Origin: Marinobacter panjinensis
GTDB lineage: Bacteria > Pseudomonadota > Gammaproteobacteria > Pseudomonadales > Oleiphilaceae
Direction: 5' to 3'
Assembly (NCBI RefSeq): GCF_005298175.1
Contig: NZ_SZYH01000001.1
Location: forward strand, 3,162,001-3,226,000
Length of the DNA: 64,000 bases
Below the pieces are notes generated by a model. That model saw only the letters and a program-made list of their open reading frames with translations. It did not search any database and was not told the origin of the DNA. The number at the start of each line of letters is the position of its first letter. The stretch's first letter is position 1. Shown in pieces: positions 45,273 to 54,531 of this stretch. Made by a program: the position numbers and the translations under genes.

Positions 45273-46226
45273 ATGGATTACCTGATTGGAATGCTCGATA
45301 GCATTATCCAGGATCGTCAGACGGCGCAAATGGCCTTTGTGGTACTCATCGCGGTTGCTGTCTTTTGTGTCGCCCTGGCGGGGGTGTTCCTGATGTCGAC
45401 GTTTTTTCATCCGGTGCGCAGCCGTCTGCACAATGTGGTGGCGCCGGAGGCCAGTGAGGCACCTGGTGAAGGCTCGTTCGCGCCATTGGTCAAGTCGATC
45501 TCTCCCTATGTACTGCCCAAGAAAGAAAAAGAACTCAACCGGACGGGCCAGCGACTGGTCCACGCCGGCTTCCGCAGTGAAAACGCTTTGTCTAATCTCT
45601 ACGCCATAAAAACCCTGTTGATCGTGGGCCTTCCTCTGGCCGTGTTCCTCGGGCTGAAATGGGTGCCCGGTCTGAGCAGTATGGCAATCATACAGGCGGC
45701 GGCAGGGGCCATGTTAGTGGGAGCGCTTGGCCCCAACTACGTATTGGGCAAGTTGATTGAACGCCGTAAACGCAAGCTTTACAACGGCTTTCCGGATGCC
45801 CTGGATCTACTGGTGGTATGTACCGAGGCTGGATATGGCCTGAAACCGGCAATACAGAGGGTGGCCGATGAACTGGTGGTTGGGCACCCGGAACTGTCGG
45901 AGGAGCTCGCCCTGGTGAACAGTGAAATGCGGGCCGGTGTGGACCGGATCGATGCCCTCAAGAACCTTGCCGAGCGGACTGGCCTGGAGGAAATCGGTGG
46001 TCTCGTAGCGCTGCTCAGCCAAAGCCTCCGGTTTGGTACCAGTACGGCTGAGTCCCTGCGGATCTATTCCGAGGAGTTCCGCGATAAGCGGATGCAGCGG
46101 GCGGAAGAGGCAGCCGGAACTATCTCCACGAAGATGGTGTTCCCTCTGGTGTTATGTATGTTTCCCGCGTTCTTTGTCGTGGCGATAGGTCCGGCCGTTG
46201 TCGGACTTCTGGATCATTTCAAGTGA
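45273..46226 (+). CDS. tadC: Inner-membrane platform protein TadC
   Basis: This is a 317-residue second GspF-type platform protein. It has an N-terminal helix (MAFVVLIAVAVFCVALAGVF), a helix pair near 105-155, the GspF domain (GFPDALDLLVVCTEAGYGLK) and a C-terminal helix (MVFPLVLCMFPAFFVVAIGP). It is separated from tadB by 11 bases with GGGAG as ribosome binding site. Confidence 0.93.
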   Translation: MDYLIGMLDSIIQDRQTAQMAFVVLIAVAVFCVALAGVFLMSTFFHPVRSRLHNVVAPEASEAPGEGSFAPLVKSISPYVLPKKEKELNRTGQRLVHAGFRSENALSNLYAIKTLLIVGLPLAVFLGLKWVPGLSSMAIIQAAAGAMLVGALGPNYVLGKLIERRKRKLYNGFPDALDLLVVCTEAGYGLKPAIQRVADELVVGHPELSEELALVNSEMRAGVDRIDALKNLAERTGLEEIGGLVALLSQSLRFGTSTAESLRIYSEEFRDKRMQRAEEAAGTISTKMVFPLVLCMFPAFFVVAIGPAVVGLLDHFK

Positions 46227-46261
46227 CAACCCTGTCCACAGCAATAATCCGAGGATTTACC

Positions 46262-47236
46262 ATGATGACCTATCAGAATACAAAGCAACTGGATCGGGAT
46301 AGCCTGGCTGCGTTCTGGCACGGCGTTCGGAAACTGCGCGGACTGTGTGCCCTCATTACGGCGCTCACTCTTTACGGTTGCGCCAGCAGCCAGACGGTAG
46401 AATCCGGCAACAGTTATACAGAGCTGTATGAAGGCACGTCAGAGCTGACGTTTTCCACGCTGATGCCAGTGGAATCGGCGGAGGAAGCGATCGCAAGGGG
46501 CGATGCAGCCTACCGGCGAGGCAACGTGGATGAAGCGGTGTTCGAGTACATACGCTCATTGGAGCTGGATCCGGACAATGCCGATACCCTGTACAAAGTC
46601 GGTACTATCAATCTTCACAAGGAAGCCGATAACAAGGCCGCTTCTGCCTTTCGCCTTGCGCTTGAACAGGATGCAGACCATCCGGGCGCCCTGGAAGGCC
46701 TGGGGTTGATGATGATGAAGCAGCGGGAATACGAGCAGGCACGGGCCATGCTGGAGCGGGCGGTTGAAGCTGACAGCAACCGGTGGCAGGCGTGGAATGC
46801 CCTGGGGATAATGGCCGACCTGCGCGGTGATTTTAACAGTGCGCTGGATTTTTACGACCGGGCACTGGCACTGTCTTCCCGCAACGCAAAGCTCCACAAC
46901 AATCTGGGCTACTCGTACTATCTCATCGGAAAATGGGACCGGGCGGAGCACCAGTACCAGACTGCTCTGGGAATTGACCCACGGCACGAGCGTGCGTGGC
47001 GAAATCTTGGCCAGCTCTATACCCGCCTGGAGCGTTATGACGAAGCCCAGGAGGCATTCACTAGAATCATGAACGAGGCCGATGCCCTGAACACTATGGG
47101 TTATATTCGCATGGCCGAGGGTGACTACCCGCAAGCTGAGGTTTTCTTTGCCAGGGCCGCCAAGGTATCACCCAGCTATCATGTGACGTCCAATGAAAAT
47201 CTGGCACAGGTCCGGCGCCTGATTATGCGTGAATAG
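46262..47236 (+). CDS. tadD: TPR lipoprotein TadD
   Basis: This 324-residue protein has a lipobox-like LYGC with Cys40, after an unusually long polar N-terminal region. From about residue 78 it is made of TPR repeats, for example AWNALGIMADLRGDFNSALD, then LHNNLGYSYYLIGKWDRAEH and RNLGQLYTRLERYDEAQEAF. TadD is thought to be the outer-membrane pilotin or assembly factor of the secretin. GAGG precedes the ATG at 46262; the frame upstream overlaps tadC. It is the last gene of the pilus operon; no terminator is visible in the 42 bases after it. Confidence 0.87.
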   Translation: MMTYQNTKQLDRDSLAAFWHGVRKLRGLCALITALTLYGCASSQTVESGNSYTELYEGTSELTFSTLMPVESAEEAIARGDAAYRRGNVDEAVFEYIRSLELDPDNADTLYKVGTINLHKEADNKAASAFRLALEQDADHPGALEGLGLMMMKQREYEQARAMLERAVEADSNRWQAWNALGIMADLRGDFNSALDFYDRALALSSRNAKLHNNLGYSYYLIGKWDRAEHQYQTALGIDPRHERAWRNLGQLYTRLERYDEAQEAFTRIMNEADALNTMGYIRMAEGDYPQAEVFFARAAKVSPSYHVTSNENLAQVRRLIMRE

Positions 47237-47278
47237 CTCCGGATTCTTCTGCGCTTGAGGGCATGGGGATCAACCTTC

Positions 47279-49237
47279 TCAGTCTTCGCCTTCCGCAGCC
47301 GCCCAACTGCCATATCCCAGCTCCATAACCCTGGCCACTTCCTCCTCCGGTATGGCAGTGAGATCACCCAGCTCCAGGGTGTCGTAATGGAAGGCATACA
47401 GCCGTGAGGTGAATTCCGCGATGGGCAGGGAGGCCTCGCCGCGAATTTCGCCGTTTCCCCGTGTTGCGCAGGTAATGCCCTGGCCCCAGTCCTGGCCGCT
47501 GTCGTTGTTGGGGTTAAAAAAATACACCCGCATCTCGTTGGTTGGGCTTAAGGCTACCCGTTGGATGGTAATGGCGTGGCGCCCGACAAAGCGGGCGGCG
47601 CTGTCGGTAACGGCAATTCCAGCTGGCTGGGGGTGAATAACTGGCAGGTTACCGTTGTAGTAGGGGTGGTAGCCGGCATAAAAGTGCCGAACGAAATCGT
47701 CATAGTCCTTCACTTCACCGGTATGGATGTCTGCCACTACCTTGAAACCATGGCTGACCCACCAGCCATAGAATTCCGGGTTGATCCAGCGGTGGGCGTC
47801 ATCGTCCCGATCCTCACAACGGCGCCACATCTCGCCGTAGAGACGGTCCAGATGGGGAATCAGGATCAGGGAAACCGGGTCCACATCCACCGGTGCTTCC
47901 TTGACCAGCCCCGGCTCCAGGTCCCTGGACGACACTTCCCAGCCCTCGAATCGACCCAGTACTTCATTGTCTCGTGCCGCCCAGGCCAGAACCTGGAGCA
48001 GATAATCTGCCTCGTTGGCCGCCCACATGGACAACCCGATGGCGGACTGGCAACTGGGATTGTTGCCCTGGCCCACGCCCAGTGGCTGCCCAAGCAGGTT
48101 CAGCACACCGGCCAGCAGGAACACCCGGGGAGGCACGGGATCGCCGAACACTTCTATCAGAGCCTTTTCGGTTTCCGGCGAAAGCTTGAGCTTGATCTGA
48201 CGCCAGAGCGCCTGCGCCACCACAGGGGTAAACAGCGAACCACGCTCCAGCATCATGGTGAGACCATAAACCGCCTGGCAGGTTTCCGGGTAGATGCCCT
48301 CGTCGATCAGTGAATGAACCAGCTGGCTGTAACAATAGAGGTCATCCAGACCAGTCATGGTCAGCCCCAGGGCTTTGGGGATCAGTTCGTCTTCATTACT
48401 GGTGCGAAGAAACCGCAGAAAAACGGCATGATAGGGCGATGCCAGCCCGGTGTCGTGCATATTGCGGGCGAATTCCTTGGCCTCCACCGAAAGCGCTCCG
48501 TAGTCCATCTTGGCAAGGCGTAGTTGGTAAACATCCAGGCCGGGGTCTTCCTTGCTGCCGGGGGTGGGGGCGAACAGGGCTCGTACCAGGCGGGTGGCAT
48601 CCGCAGCGCCGGTGGTCTCAAGGTCCGGGTCGTACAGGCATTTGGCGATCTGGCCGATCATGTCGCAGATGCTGTCCACCTGTACCGGCCCCTGCTCCAG
48701 GAGCCGCCATACTTCAGCTACAAGACTGTCCAGCAAGCTTTCGTAGCCAAGGTGGGAAATCAGGTACTGGTAAAGGCCCTGTACGACGGTGCCGAGCTCC
48801 TTCGGCCGCTCACGGTCAGCTTCAGTGAGCGTGCCGGAAAGCAGATCCAGGTTCAGGGCCATGACCTGGGTGAGGAAGTGCCGGGCCTGCTCCGAGGAAA
48901 TGCCGCGGTGAAAGTAGTCGCCACGAACCACCGCCAGCAGGCGGATTTCGCTGATCGCCTCCACAACCGTGGTGACAGCGCCTGCTTCGCGCAATGAATG
49001 CTTTGCCAGGGCGGGCTGGAGGATGGCCGGTGTGGACCAGTCGCTGGTGCCGAAAATACCTGCTGATTCCAACGCACCAACCCGACGGTACAGCACATCA
49101 AAGCCGCCCGGCGTTGTCATCAGCATTCGCGCCCGCTCCAGCAGGTTGAGGCTGGACGCCTGGGAAGAAACGCGCCGGGCGCGGGCAAAATCCGCGAGGG
49201 CCGCATCAAATTGCATGGAGGCCTTGGCGATGTTCAA
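47279..49237 (-). CDS. Unrecognised 652-residue protein with papain-like Q-C-H-N arrangement
   Basis: I do not recognise this as a named family. There is no signal peptide or membrane segment. Residues 1-370 look helical with no motif. The C-terminal third has Gln390 and Cys396 (GQGNNPSCQSAIGLSMWA), His554 (VGRHAITIQRV) and Asn575/577/578 (VYFFNPNNDSGQDWG). A Gln six residues before the Cys, then His, then Asn-Pro before Trp-Gly, is the order and spacing of papain/calpain-type active sites. I infer a cysteine-peptidase-like fold. The likely start is TTG at 49237 with GGAG 7 bases before it; ATG 49216 is the alternative. It is convergent with tadD. Confidence 0.65.
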   Translation of the reverse strand: MNIAKASMQFDAALADFARARRVSSQASSLNLLERARMLMTTPGGFDVLYRRVGALESAGIFGTSDWSTPAILQPALAKHSLREAGAVTTVVEAISEIRLLAVVRGDYFHRGISSEQARHFLTQVMALNLDLLSGTLTEADRERPKELGTVVQGLYQYLISHLGYESLLDSLVAEVWRLLEQGPVQVDSICDMIGQIAKCLYDPDLETTGAADATRLVRALFAPTPGSKEDPGLDVYQLRLAKMDYGALSVEAKEFARNMHDTGLASPYHAVFLRFLRTSNEDELIPKALGLTMTGLDDLYCYSQLVHSLIDEGIYPETCQAVYGLTMMLERGSLFTPVVAQALWRQIKLKLSPETEKALIEVFGDPVPPRVFLLAGVLNLLGQPLGVGQGNNPSCQSAIGLSMWAANEADYLLQVLAWAARDNEVLGRFEGWEVSSRDLEPGLVKEAPVDVDPVSLILIPHLDRLYGEMWRRCEDRDDDAHRWINPEFYGWWVSHGFKVVADIHTGEVKDYDDFVRHFYAGYHPYYNGNLPVIHPQPAGIAVTDSAARFVGRHAITIQRVALSPTNEMRVYFFNPNNDSGQDWGQGITCATRGNGEIRGEASLPIAEFTSRLYAFHYDTLELGDLTAIPEEEVARVMELGYGSWAAAEGED

Positions 49238-49429
49238 TAGTCAGCTCCTGTTGTGTTATTTCGCACTCGTTGGGGCAGGTAAGACCAACTTTATTGGCAG
49301 TGTAGTTGCGTCGGAGCCAGAAACGAAGCCGCTGGCTACCGAATCCGTACAAACCGCTGCAAAAATCCGGGACCAAGACTGCCGGTTCATAACCCGGAGC
49401 CGGGCTCCCGTACCTTTATAGCAGAGGTG

Positions 49430-50251
49430 TCAGATTTCCCGTCGCCGTTTATGGTCCGCCCGCAGCATCAGATACCATGCAATAAAGGCGATCAACGACA
49501 CCGCCAGGATGATCAGTGCGGCCAATGCGTTGATCTTGGGTGACACACCCATCCGCACCGATGAGAATACCACCATGGGCAGGGTGGTGGCCCCAGGCCC
49601 TGACACAAAACTGGCAATTACGAGGTCATCCAGCGACAGCGTGAACGCCAGCAGCCAGCCCGACACCAGCGCCGGGGCAATCACCGGCAGGGTGATCACA
49701 AAGAATGTCTTCAGGGGCGTGCAGCCCAGATCCATGGCCGCTTCCTCGATGGAACGGTCCACTTCACGCAGGCGGGCGCTGACCACGACCGCCACATAGG
49801 CACTGCAGAAGGTGGTGTGGGCAATCCATATCGTTGCCATGCCCCGGTCTGTGGGCCAGCCGATGGTTTGCGCCATCTGCACGAACAGCAGCAACAGCGA
49901 CAGCCCAGTGATAACCTCTGGCATTACCAGCGGTGCACTGATCATGCTGGACAACAGGGTGCGCCCGCGAATGCGCTTGAAGCGGGTCATCACGAACGCA
50001 CACAGGGTGCCCAGGCACACCGCCATGCTGGCGGAGTAGAAAGCAATCTTCAGGCTCATCCACACCGCCGAAAGAATCTGCTGGTCGCGGAACAGTTCGC
50101 CATACCAGTGCGTGGAAAAGCCCGCCCACACCGATACCAGTCTGGAGGCATTGAACGAGTAAACAATCAGCACGACCATCGGCAGGTACAGGAACAGCAG
50201 CCCTAATATCAGCATGACTTTGGAAAAACTCGCGGAGCGGGAGTTAACCAT
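49430..50251 (-). CDS. potI: Putrescine ABC transporter permease PotI
   Basis: This is a 273-residue inner-membrane protein of the binding-protein-dependent permease family with about six helices. The EAA loop motif EEAAMDLGCTPLKTFFVITLP lies near 180-200, followed by SLDDLVIASFVSGPG, characteristic of PotC/PotI permeases. It is the last gene of the potFGHI operon and overlaps potH by 8 bases. No strong terminator lies downstream; a 5-bp GGAGC/GCTCC hairpin at 49396-49408 is weak. Confidence 0.93.
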   Translation of the reverse strand: MVNSRSASFSKVMLILGLLFLYLPMVVLIVYSFNASRLVSVWAGFSTHWYGELFRDQQILSAVWMSLKIAFYSASMAVCLGTLCAFVMTRFKRIRGRTLLSSMISAPLVMPEVITGLSLLLLFVQMAQTIGWPTDRGMATIWIAHTTFCSAYVAVVVSARLREVDRSIEEAAMDLGCTPLKTFFVITLPVIAPALVSGWLLAFTLSLDDLVIASFVSGPGATTLPMVVFSSVRMGVSPKINALAALIILAVSLIAFIAWYLMLRADHKRRREI

Positions 50252-51173
50252 GCTTTTCCATCTCCCTGGCCTGGAAGCGATGGAAGAGGATGATGGGTAT
50301 CAACAGCAGCGCCAGCATCACAATGGCGAGCGACGACGCCACCGGCCAGTCACGGTTATTGAAGAATTCCTCCCACAGCACTTTGCCGATCATCAATGTA
50401 TCCGGCCCGCCCAGCAGCTCCGGGATCACGAACTCACCCACCGCCGGAATGAACACCAACATGGAGCCCGCGATAATGCCGGCTTTTGATAGTGGCAGGG
50501 TGATGGCCCAGAAGGTGGTCAGGCTGCGGCAGCCGAGGTCCGACGCGGCCTCAAGCAATCGCACATCGAGCTTCACCAGATTGGTGTATATCGGCAGCAC
50601 CATGAACGGCAGATAGGCGTAGGCAATGCCCAGGACCACCGCAAAGTTGGTATTCAGCATTTTCAGGGGGCTGTCGATGACCCCCAGCCCTATCAGCAGG
50701 TTGTTCAGCAGGCCCTGGTTGCCGAGTATACCCATCCACGCGTATACCCGGATCAGGAACGAGGTCCACGACGGCAACATCACCATTAACAGCAAGACCA
50801 GCTGCATTCGGGCCGAGGCGCGGGCCATCGCATAGGCCATCGGATAGCCAATCAACAGGCAAACCAGTGTGGATATGAAGGCGATCTTGACCGAGCCCCA
50901 GTAGGCGGCGATGTACAGGCTGTCGGACAACAGGAACAGGTAGTTGCTGAAATTCACCACCACCGAGAAGGTGTTGTCCACGAAGGTGAACACCGGCTCG
51001 TAAGGCGGGATGGCCATCACCGCCGAGGAAAAGCTGATCTTCAGCACCAGCGCGAATGGCAGCAGGAAGAACAGCAGCAACCACACAAAGGGAATGCCAA
51101 ACACTACCCTGCGATGAAACAGAACGGCACGTACCCGCTCCATCAACGGGCTGGGCATCAGTTTGTTGGCCAT
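50244..51173 (-). CDS. potH: Putrescine ABC transporter permease PotH
   Basis: This is a 309-residue permease partner of PotI. It begins with a polar stretch, then a helix (FGIPFVWLLLFFLLPFALVL). It has about six helices and an EAA loop (LLEAASDLGCRSLTTFWAIT), then FIPAVGEFVIPELLGGPDT, typical of PotB/PotH. The ATG at 51173 lies 4 bases after the potG stop. A longer frame reaches 51251 inside potG and gives a Cys-rich leader unlike the family. Confidence 0.93.
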   Translation of the reverse strand: MANKLMPSPLMERVRAVLFHRRVVFGIPFVWLLLFFLLPFALVLKISFSSAVMAIPPYEPVFTFVDNTFSVVVNFSNYLFLLSDSLYIAAYWGSVKIAFISTLVCLLIGYPMAYAMARASARMQLVLLLMVMLPSWTSFLIRVYAWMGILGNQGLLNNLLIGLGVIDSPLKMLNTNFAVVLGIAYAYLPFMVLPIYTNLVKLDVRLLEAASDLGCRSLTTFWAITLPLSKAGIIAGSMLVFIPAVGEFVIPELLGGPDTLMIGKVLWEEFFNNRDWPVASSLAIVMLALLLIPIILFHRFQAREMEKHG

Positions 51174-51177
51174 GGCA

Positions 51178-52296
51178 TCAGTTCCACAACAGCATTGGGC
51201 TGGAAGCTTCCCAGGACACAAACACCGTATCGCCCCATGCCGGTCGCTCACCCCGGCGTTCCACGTTAGCCATGGTGGCTTGAACGCGCCTGCCGCTGTC
51301 CAGTTTCACGTAATAGGAAGTCATGTCTCCCAGGTACGCGATGTTGTCCACGGTGCCGCGGCTCCAGTTGTTATCGCCGTCCGGTTTGTCGGTCGTGAGG
51401 TAGATTTTTTCCGGACGAAGGGCAATCAGCGTGTCGGTGGATTCCGCAGGCGTGGTCACACCTCGGTCGATGAATACCGGGACATCCAGCGCCTCACTGA
51501 TGAGCGTGATGCTATGGGCTTCGTCGTCGCGGATGCAGGCCTCAAAGATATTTACGGAGCCGATGAACTCGGCCGTCATCCGGCTGTTCGGGCTTTCGTA
51601 GATATCGATGGGCGAACCCACCTGGGCAATGCGTCCCTGGGCCATGATGGCGATGCGGCTGGCCATGGTCATGGCCTCTTCCTGATCGTGGGTAACCATC
51701 AGGCAGGTGGCGCCTACCTGTTCAAGGATTTCCACCAGCTCCAGCTGCATTTCCGTGCGCAGCTTTTTGTCCAGCGCGCCCATGGGTTCGTCCAGTAACA
51801 GCAGTTTCGGGCGCTTGGCCAGTGAACGGGCCAGGGCCACGCGCTGCTGCTGGCCGCCAGATAACTGCTGGGGTTTGCGCTTGGCAAAGGCCTCCATCTT
51901 GACCAGTTTCAACATGGCCTCTACCCGGTCGCGAATCTCGCTCCTTGGCAGTTTGTCCTGTTTCAGCCCCATGGCGATGTTCTGCTCTACCGTCATGTGG
52001 GGGAACAGCGCGTAAGATTGGAACATCATGTTGGTTGGGCGCAGGTACGGCGGAAGGTCGGTAATGTCCTGGCCATCCAGCACCACGCGACCGGTGTTGG
52101 GCGCCTCAAAACCTGCCAGCATGCGCAGCAACGTGGACTTGCCGGAGCCGGAACCACCCAGCAGCGCGAAAATCTCTCCCTTGTGGATGTCCAGGCTTAC
52201 GTTGTCCACGGCCAGGGTGCCATCAAAGCTTTTGGAAATGCCCTCAATTTCGAGTAACACCTCCGCTTGCGCGGAGATGTTGTTATCGTTTTCCAC
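51178..52296 (-). CDS. potG: Putrescine ABC transporter ATPase PotG
   Basis: This is a 372-residue ATPase of the spermidine/putrescine family. Walker A is GGSGSGKST near 47-55, the signature is LSGGQQQRVALARS near 144-157, Walker B is LLLLDEPMGALD, and the H-loop is MVTHDQEEAM. The C-terminal TOBE region includes LIALRPEKIYL and GDMTSYYVKLDSGRRV. All catalytic residues are present. It lies 3 bases after the potF stop. Confidence 0.94.
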   Translation of the reverse strand: MENDNNISAQAEVLLEIEGISKSFDGTLAVDNVSLDIHKGEIFALLGGSGSGKSTLLRMLAGFEAPNTGRVVLDGQDITDLPPYLRPTNMMFQSYALFPHMTVEQNIAMGLKQDKLPRSEIRDRVEAMLKLVKMEAFAKRKPQQLSGGQQQRVALARSLAKRPKLLLLDEPMGALDKKLRTEMQLELVEILEQVGATCLMVTHDQEEAMTMASRIAIMAQGRIAQVGSPIDIYESPNSRMTAEFIGSVNIFEACIRDDEAHSITLISEALDVPVFIDRGVTTPAESTDTLIALRPEKIYLTTDKPDGDNNWSRGTVDNIAYLGDMTSYYVKLDSGRRVQATMANVERRGERPAWGDTVFVSWEASSPMLLWN

Positions 52297-52299
52297 CCC

Positions 52300-53406
52300 T
52301 TAACGACCAGACTTCACGTTGGTCCAGGTGCGGGTCATCAGGCGTTGGATGTCCTGAGGCCGACCTTCCATGATGTACAGCTTCTTCATCACCTCATCGG
52401 TGGGGTAGATGCTGGTGTCATTGAGGATCTCCGGATCAACAAACTCATTCGCCGGCTTGTTCGGGTTGGCGTACCACACGTAGTTGGTCACGTCCGCGAT
52501 GATTTCCGGGCGCATCAGGAAGTTCATCAGCTTGTGGGCGTTTTCCACGTTGGGAGCGCCCGCCGGAATGGTCATCATGTCAAACCACAGCACCGCACCT
52601 TCCTTGGGGATGGTGTAGCGGATCACATTACCATTGCCGGCTTCTTCAGCACGAGCAGCGGCCTGCAGTATGTCACCGGAATAGCCGGCGGCGACGCACA
52701 GATCACCGTTTGCCAGGTCGGCGATGTAACGGGACGAGTGGAAGTAGGTCACGTTCGGGCGGATGGCCCTGATCACCTCGCCGCCTTTTTTGATGTCCTC
52801 GGCGTTGATGCTGTTCGGGTCCAGGCCAATGTAGGCCATGGCTGCACGTACCATTTCCTCACCGGAATCCAGCATGGCAATGCCACAGCCGCCAGCGGCC
52901 AGTTTGCCGGTCACCTCGGGATCAAACACCAGGGCCCAGGAGTCCGTGGGCGCGTCGTCACCCAGGATTTCCTGAATGCGGCCTTCGTTGTAGCCATAGC
53001 CATTGGTGCCCCACAGGTAAGGCAGGGAGAATTGGCTGCCCGGGTCGACTTTTTCCAGGTCGTCCATCAGGTCCGGGTTCAAATTGGCCATGTTCGGCAA
53101 CTTGTCCTGGTCCAGCGGCACAAACGCCTGGGCAGAAATCTGCTTGGCCACATAATGGTTGGAGGGTACCACCAGATCATAGCCGGAACGCCCGGAAAGC
53201 AGTGCCGCCTCCAGGATCTCGTTGCTGTCGTAAACGTCGTAGATCACCTTGATGCCGGTTTCCGCGGTGAACTTCTCCAGCGTGTCTTCGGCAATGTAAT
53301 CGGACCAGTTGTACACACGCACTTCTTCTGCCGCGAAGGCAGACGGCGCACCCAATGACACAGCAATAGCGGCGGCAAGGGCCGCTGGCTTATACAACTT
53401 CAACAT
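52300..53406 (-). CDS. potF: Putrescine-binding periplasmic protein PotF
   Basis: This is a 368-residue periplasmic receptor with a signal peptide of about 25 residues (GAPSAFA|AEE). The mature N terminus, VRVYNWSDYIAEDTLEKFT, is typical of PotD/PotF. Further family segments are YDLVVPSNHYVAKQ and the WSDY/DQDKLP regions that line the ligand pocket. The start at 53406 follows AGGGA and begins the signal peptide; the frame extends to 53457. The nearby puuA and puuB genes support putrescine as ligand. Confidence 0.93.
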   Translation of the reverse strand: MLKLYKPAALAAAIAVSLGAPSAFAAEEVRVYNWSDYIAEDTLEKFTAETGIKVIYDVYDSNEILEAALLSGRSGYDLVVPSNHYVAKQISAQAFVPLDQDKLPNMANLNPDLMDDLEKVDPGSQFSLPYLWGTNGYGYNEGRIQEILGDDAPTDSWALVFDPEVTGKLAAGGCGIAMLDSGEEMVRAAMAYIGLDPNSINAEDIKKGGEVIRAIRPNVTYFHSSRYIADLANGDLCVAAGYSGDILQAAARAEEAGNGNVIRYTIPKEGAVLWFDMMTIPAGAPNVENAHKLMNFLMRPEIIADVTNYVWYANPNKPANEFVDPEILNDTSIYPTDEVMKKLYIMEGRPQDIQRLMTRTWTNVKSGR

Positions 53407-53520
53407 CGGTAGTGTCCCTCGTAGAAAAGGGATGGATACAAAGCGTGCAGGACGCACGCAGTATTTTGCAGGTCTTTCGCGCGATATTTATCACGAGAAC
53501 GCAGGGTACGCTACATAATT

Positions 53521-54531
53521 TTATTCAAACGTTCGTGGATGAACCGATTCCGGCTGCAGGAAGTCCTTCTCGCCTGTGTTGGAATGGTCTCCCAGCACCT
53601 TGCCGTCGGATTTCCGGGTCTGGCCGTACAGTGAATGCTTGTGGAAGGTCGGGCCGTATTTCTCGAGGGTTTCCTCTATATCGCCGGTGTAGCGGGGGTC
53701 CTGAGGGCGTTCCTGGCTATTCATATAGTAGGCGATATTCCAGGCTTCCTGGTCCGTCAGGGATAACGGTTGACCCAATGGCATGTTGTTCTTGATAAAA
53801 CCGGCTGCGGTAACCAATCGCACGATGCCGGCACCCCAGTTATTGGAGCCGTCACCCCAGGGTGCAGGAAACACCGTCTGCCCATCAACGCGAAGGCCCT
53901 GGCCGTCTTCACCATGACATACGGCGCAGTTGTCATTGAACAGCTGCTTACCGTTCGCGTAACTCAGTTGCTCCGGACGCTCTGGTGCCGGGAAACCGCG
54001 ACCATAGACCGGTTTTTCCGGGTACATTTTCACGCCTTTGGCGAGCCACTGATGATACGCCGATATGGCGACCATATTGTCGCTGCCATACGCGGGCGGT
54101 TTGCCGTTCATGGAGTAGGTAAAGCAGCCGGCAATACGCTCTTCCAGGTTATTGACGTGGTCATTCTTGCCTCGATAGCCGGGCAAAGTGACCGCTGCCG
54201 GCCAGACCGGGGCGCTGAAGGGCATGCGGCCTTCACCAAGGTGGCAGTTGGAACAGTTCATATTATTGAAAACGTTCTCACCGCGAAGCTGCTGTGTATT
54301 GGTGAACAGGTCGTGGCCCCGGCGAATCACTCGCTTGAGCTCCGGGTGCATGTCGGATTGCTCAAGATCTTCCAGGGTCGGCGGGATATGGACCAGTTCA
54401 TTGTCTTCCGGTGCTGGAAAACCCAGTTCGGTCAGGGTATTGATGTAGTCCTCTGTGTGGTCGCTCGCAACAATCCCCGTTGAACAAAGAAGAGAACCTG
54501 CCAGCACGGCATAAGCAAACGGTGATTTCAT
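53521..54531 (-). CDS. tsdA: Diheme thiosulfate dehydrogenase TsdA
   Basis: This 336-residue periplasmic enzyme joins two thiosulfates to tetrathionate, or the reverse. It has a signal peptide of about 22 residues and two heme-binding motifs, CSNCH (93-97) and CAVCH (202-206). The family mark GCFTYSMNGKPP supplies Cys136, which in TsdA is the unusual axial ligand of the active-site heme. Met250 in IKNNMPLG is a candidate axial ligand of the second heme. Its start overlaps the end of the tsdB gene by 4 bases. The direction of the reaction in the cell cannot be told from sequence. Confidence 0.9.
   Translation of the reverse strand: MKSPFAYAVLAGSLLCSTGIVASDHTEDYINTLTELGFPAPEDNELVHIPPTLEDLEQSDMHPELKRVIRRGHDLFTNTQQLRGENVFNNMNCSNCHLGEGRMPFSAPVWPAAVTLPGYRGKNDHVNNLEERIAGCFTYSMNGKPPAYGSDNMVAISAYHQWLAKGVKMYPEKPVYGRGFPAPERPEQLSYANGKQLFNDNCAVCHGEDGQGLRVDGQTVFPAPWGDGSNNWGAGIVRLVTAAGFIKNNMPLGQPLSLTDQEAWNIAYYMNSQERPQDPRYTGDIEETLEKYGPTFHKHSLYGQTRKSDGKVLGDHSNTGEKDFLQPESVHPRTFE

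Noticed and set aside
49396..49408. GGAGC/GCTCC hairpin as terminator of potFGHI
   Set aside because: Five base pairs with a 3-base loop and no T-run are too weak to call.
52267..53358. 363-codon plus-strand frame
   Set aside because: Antisense to potF; the composition is typical of a shadow frame.
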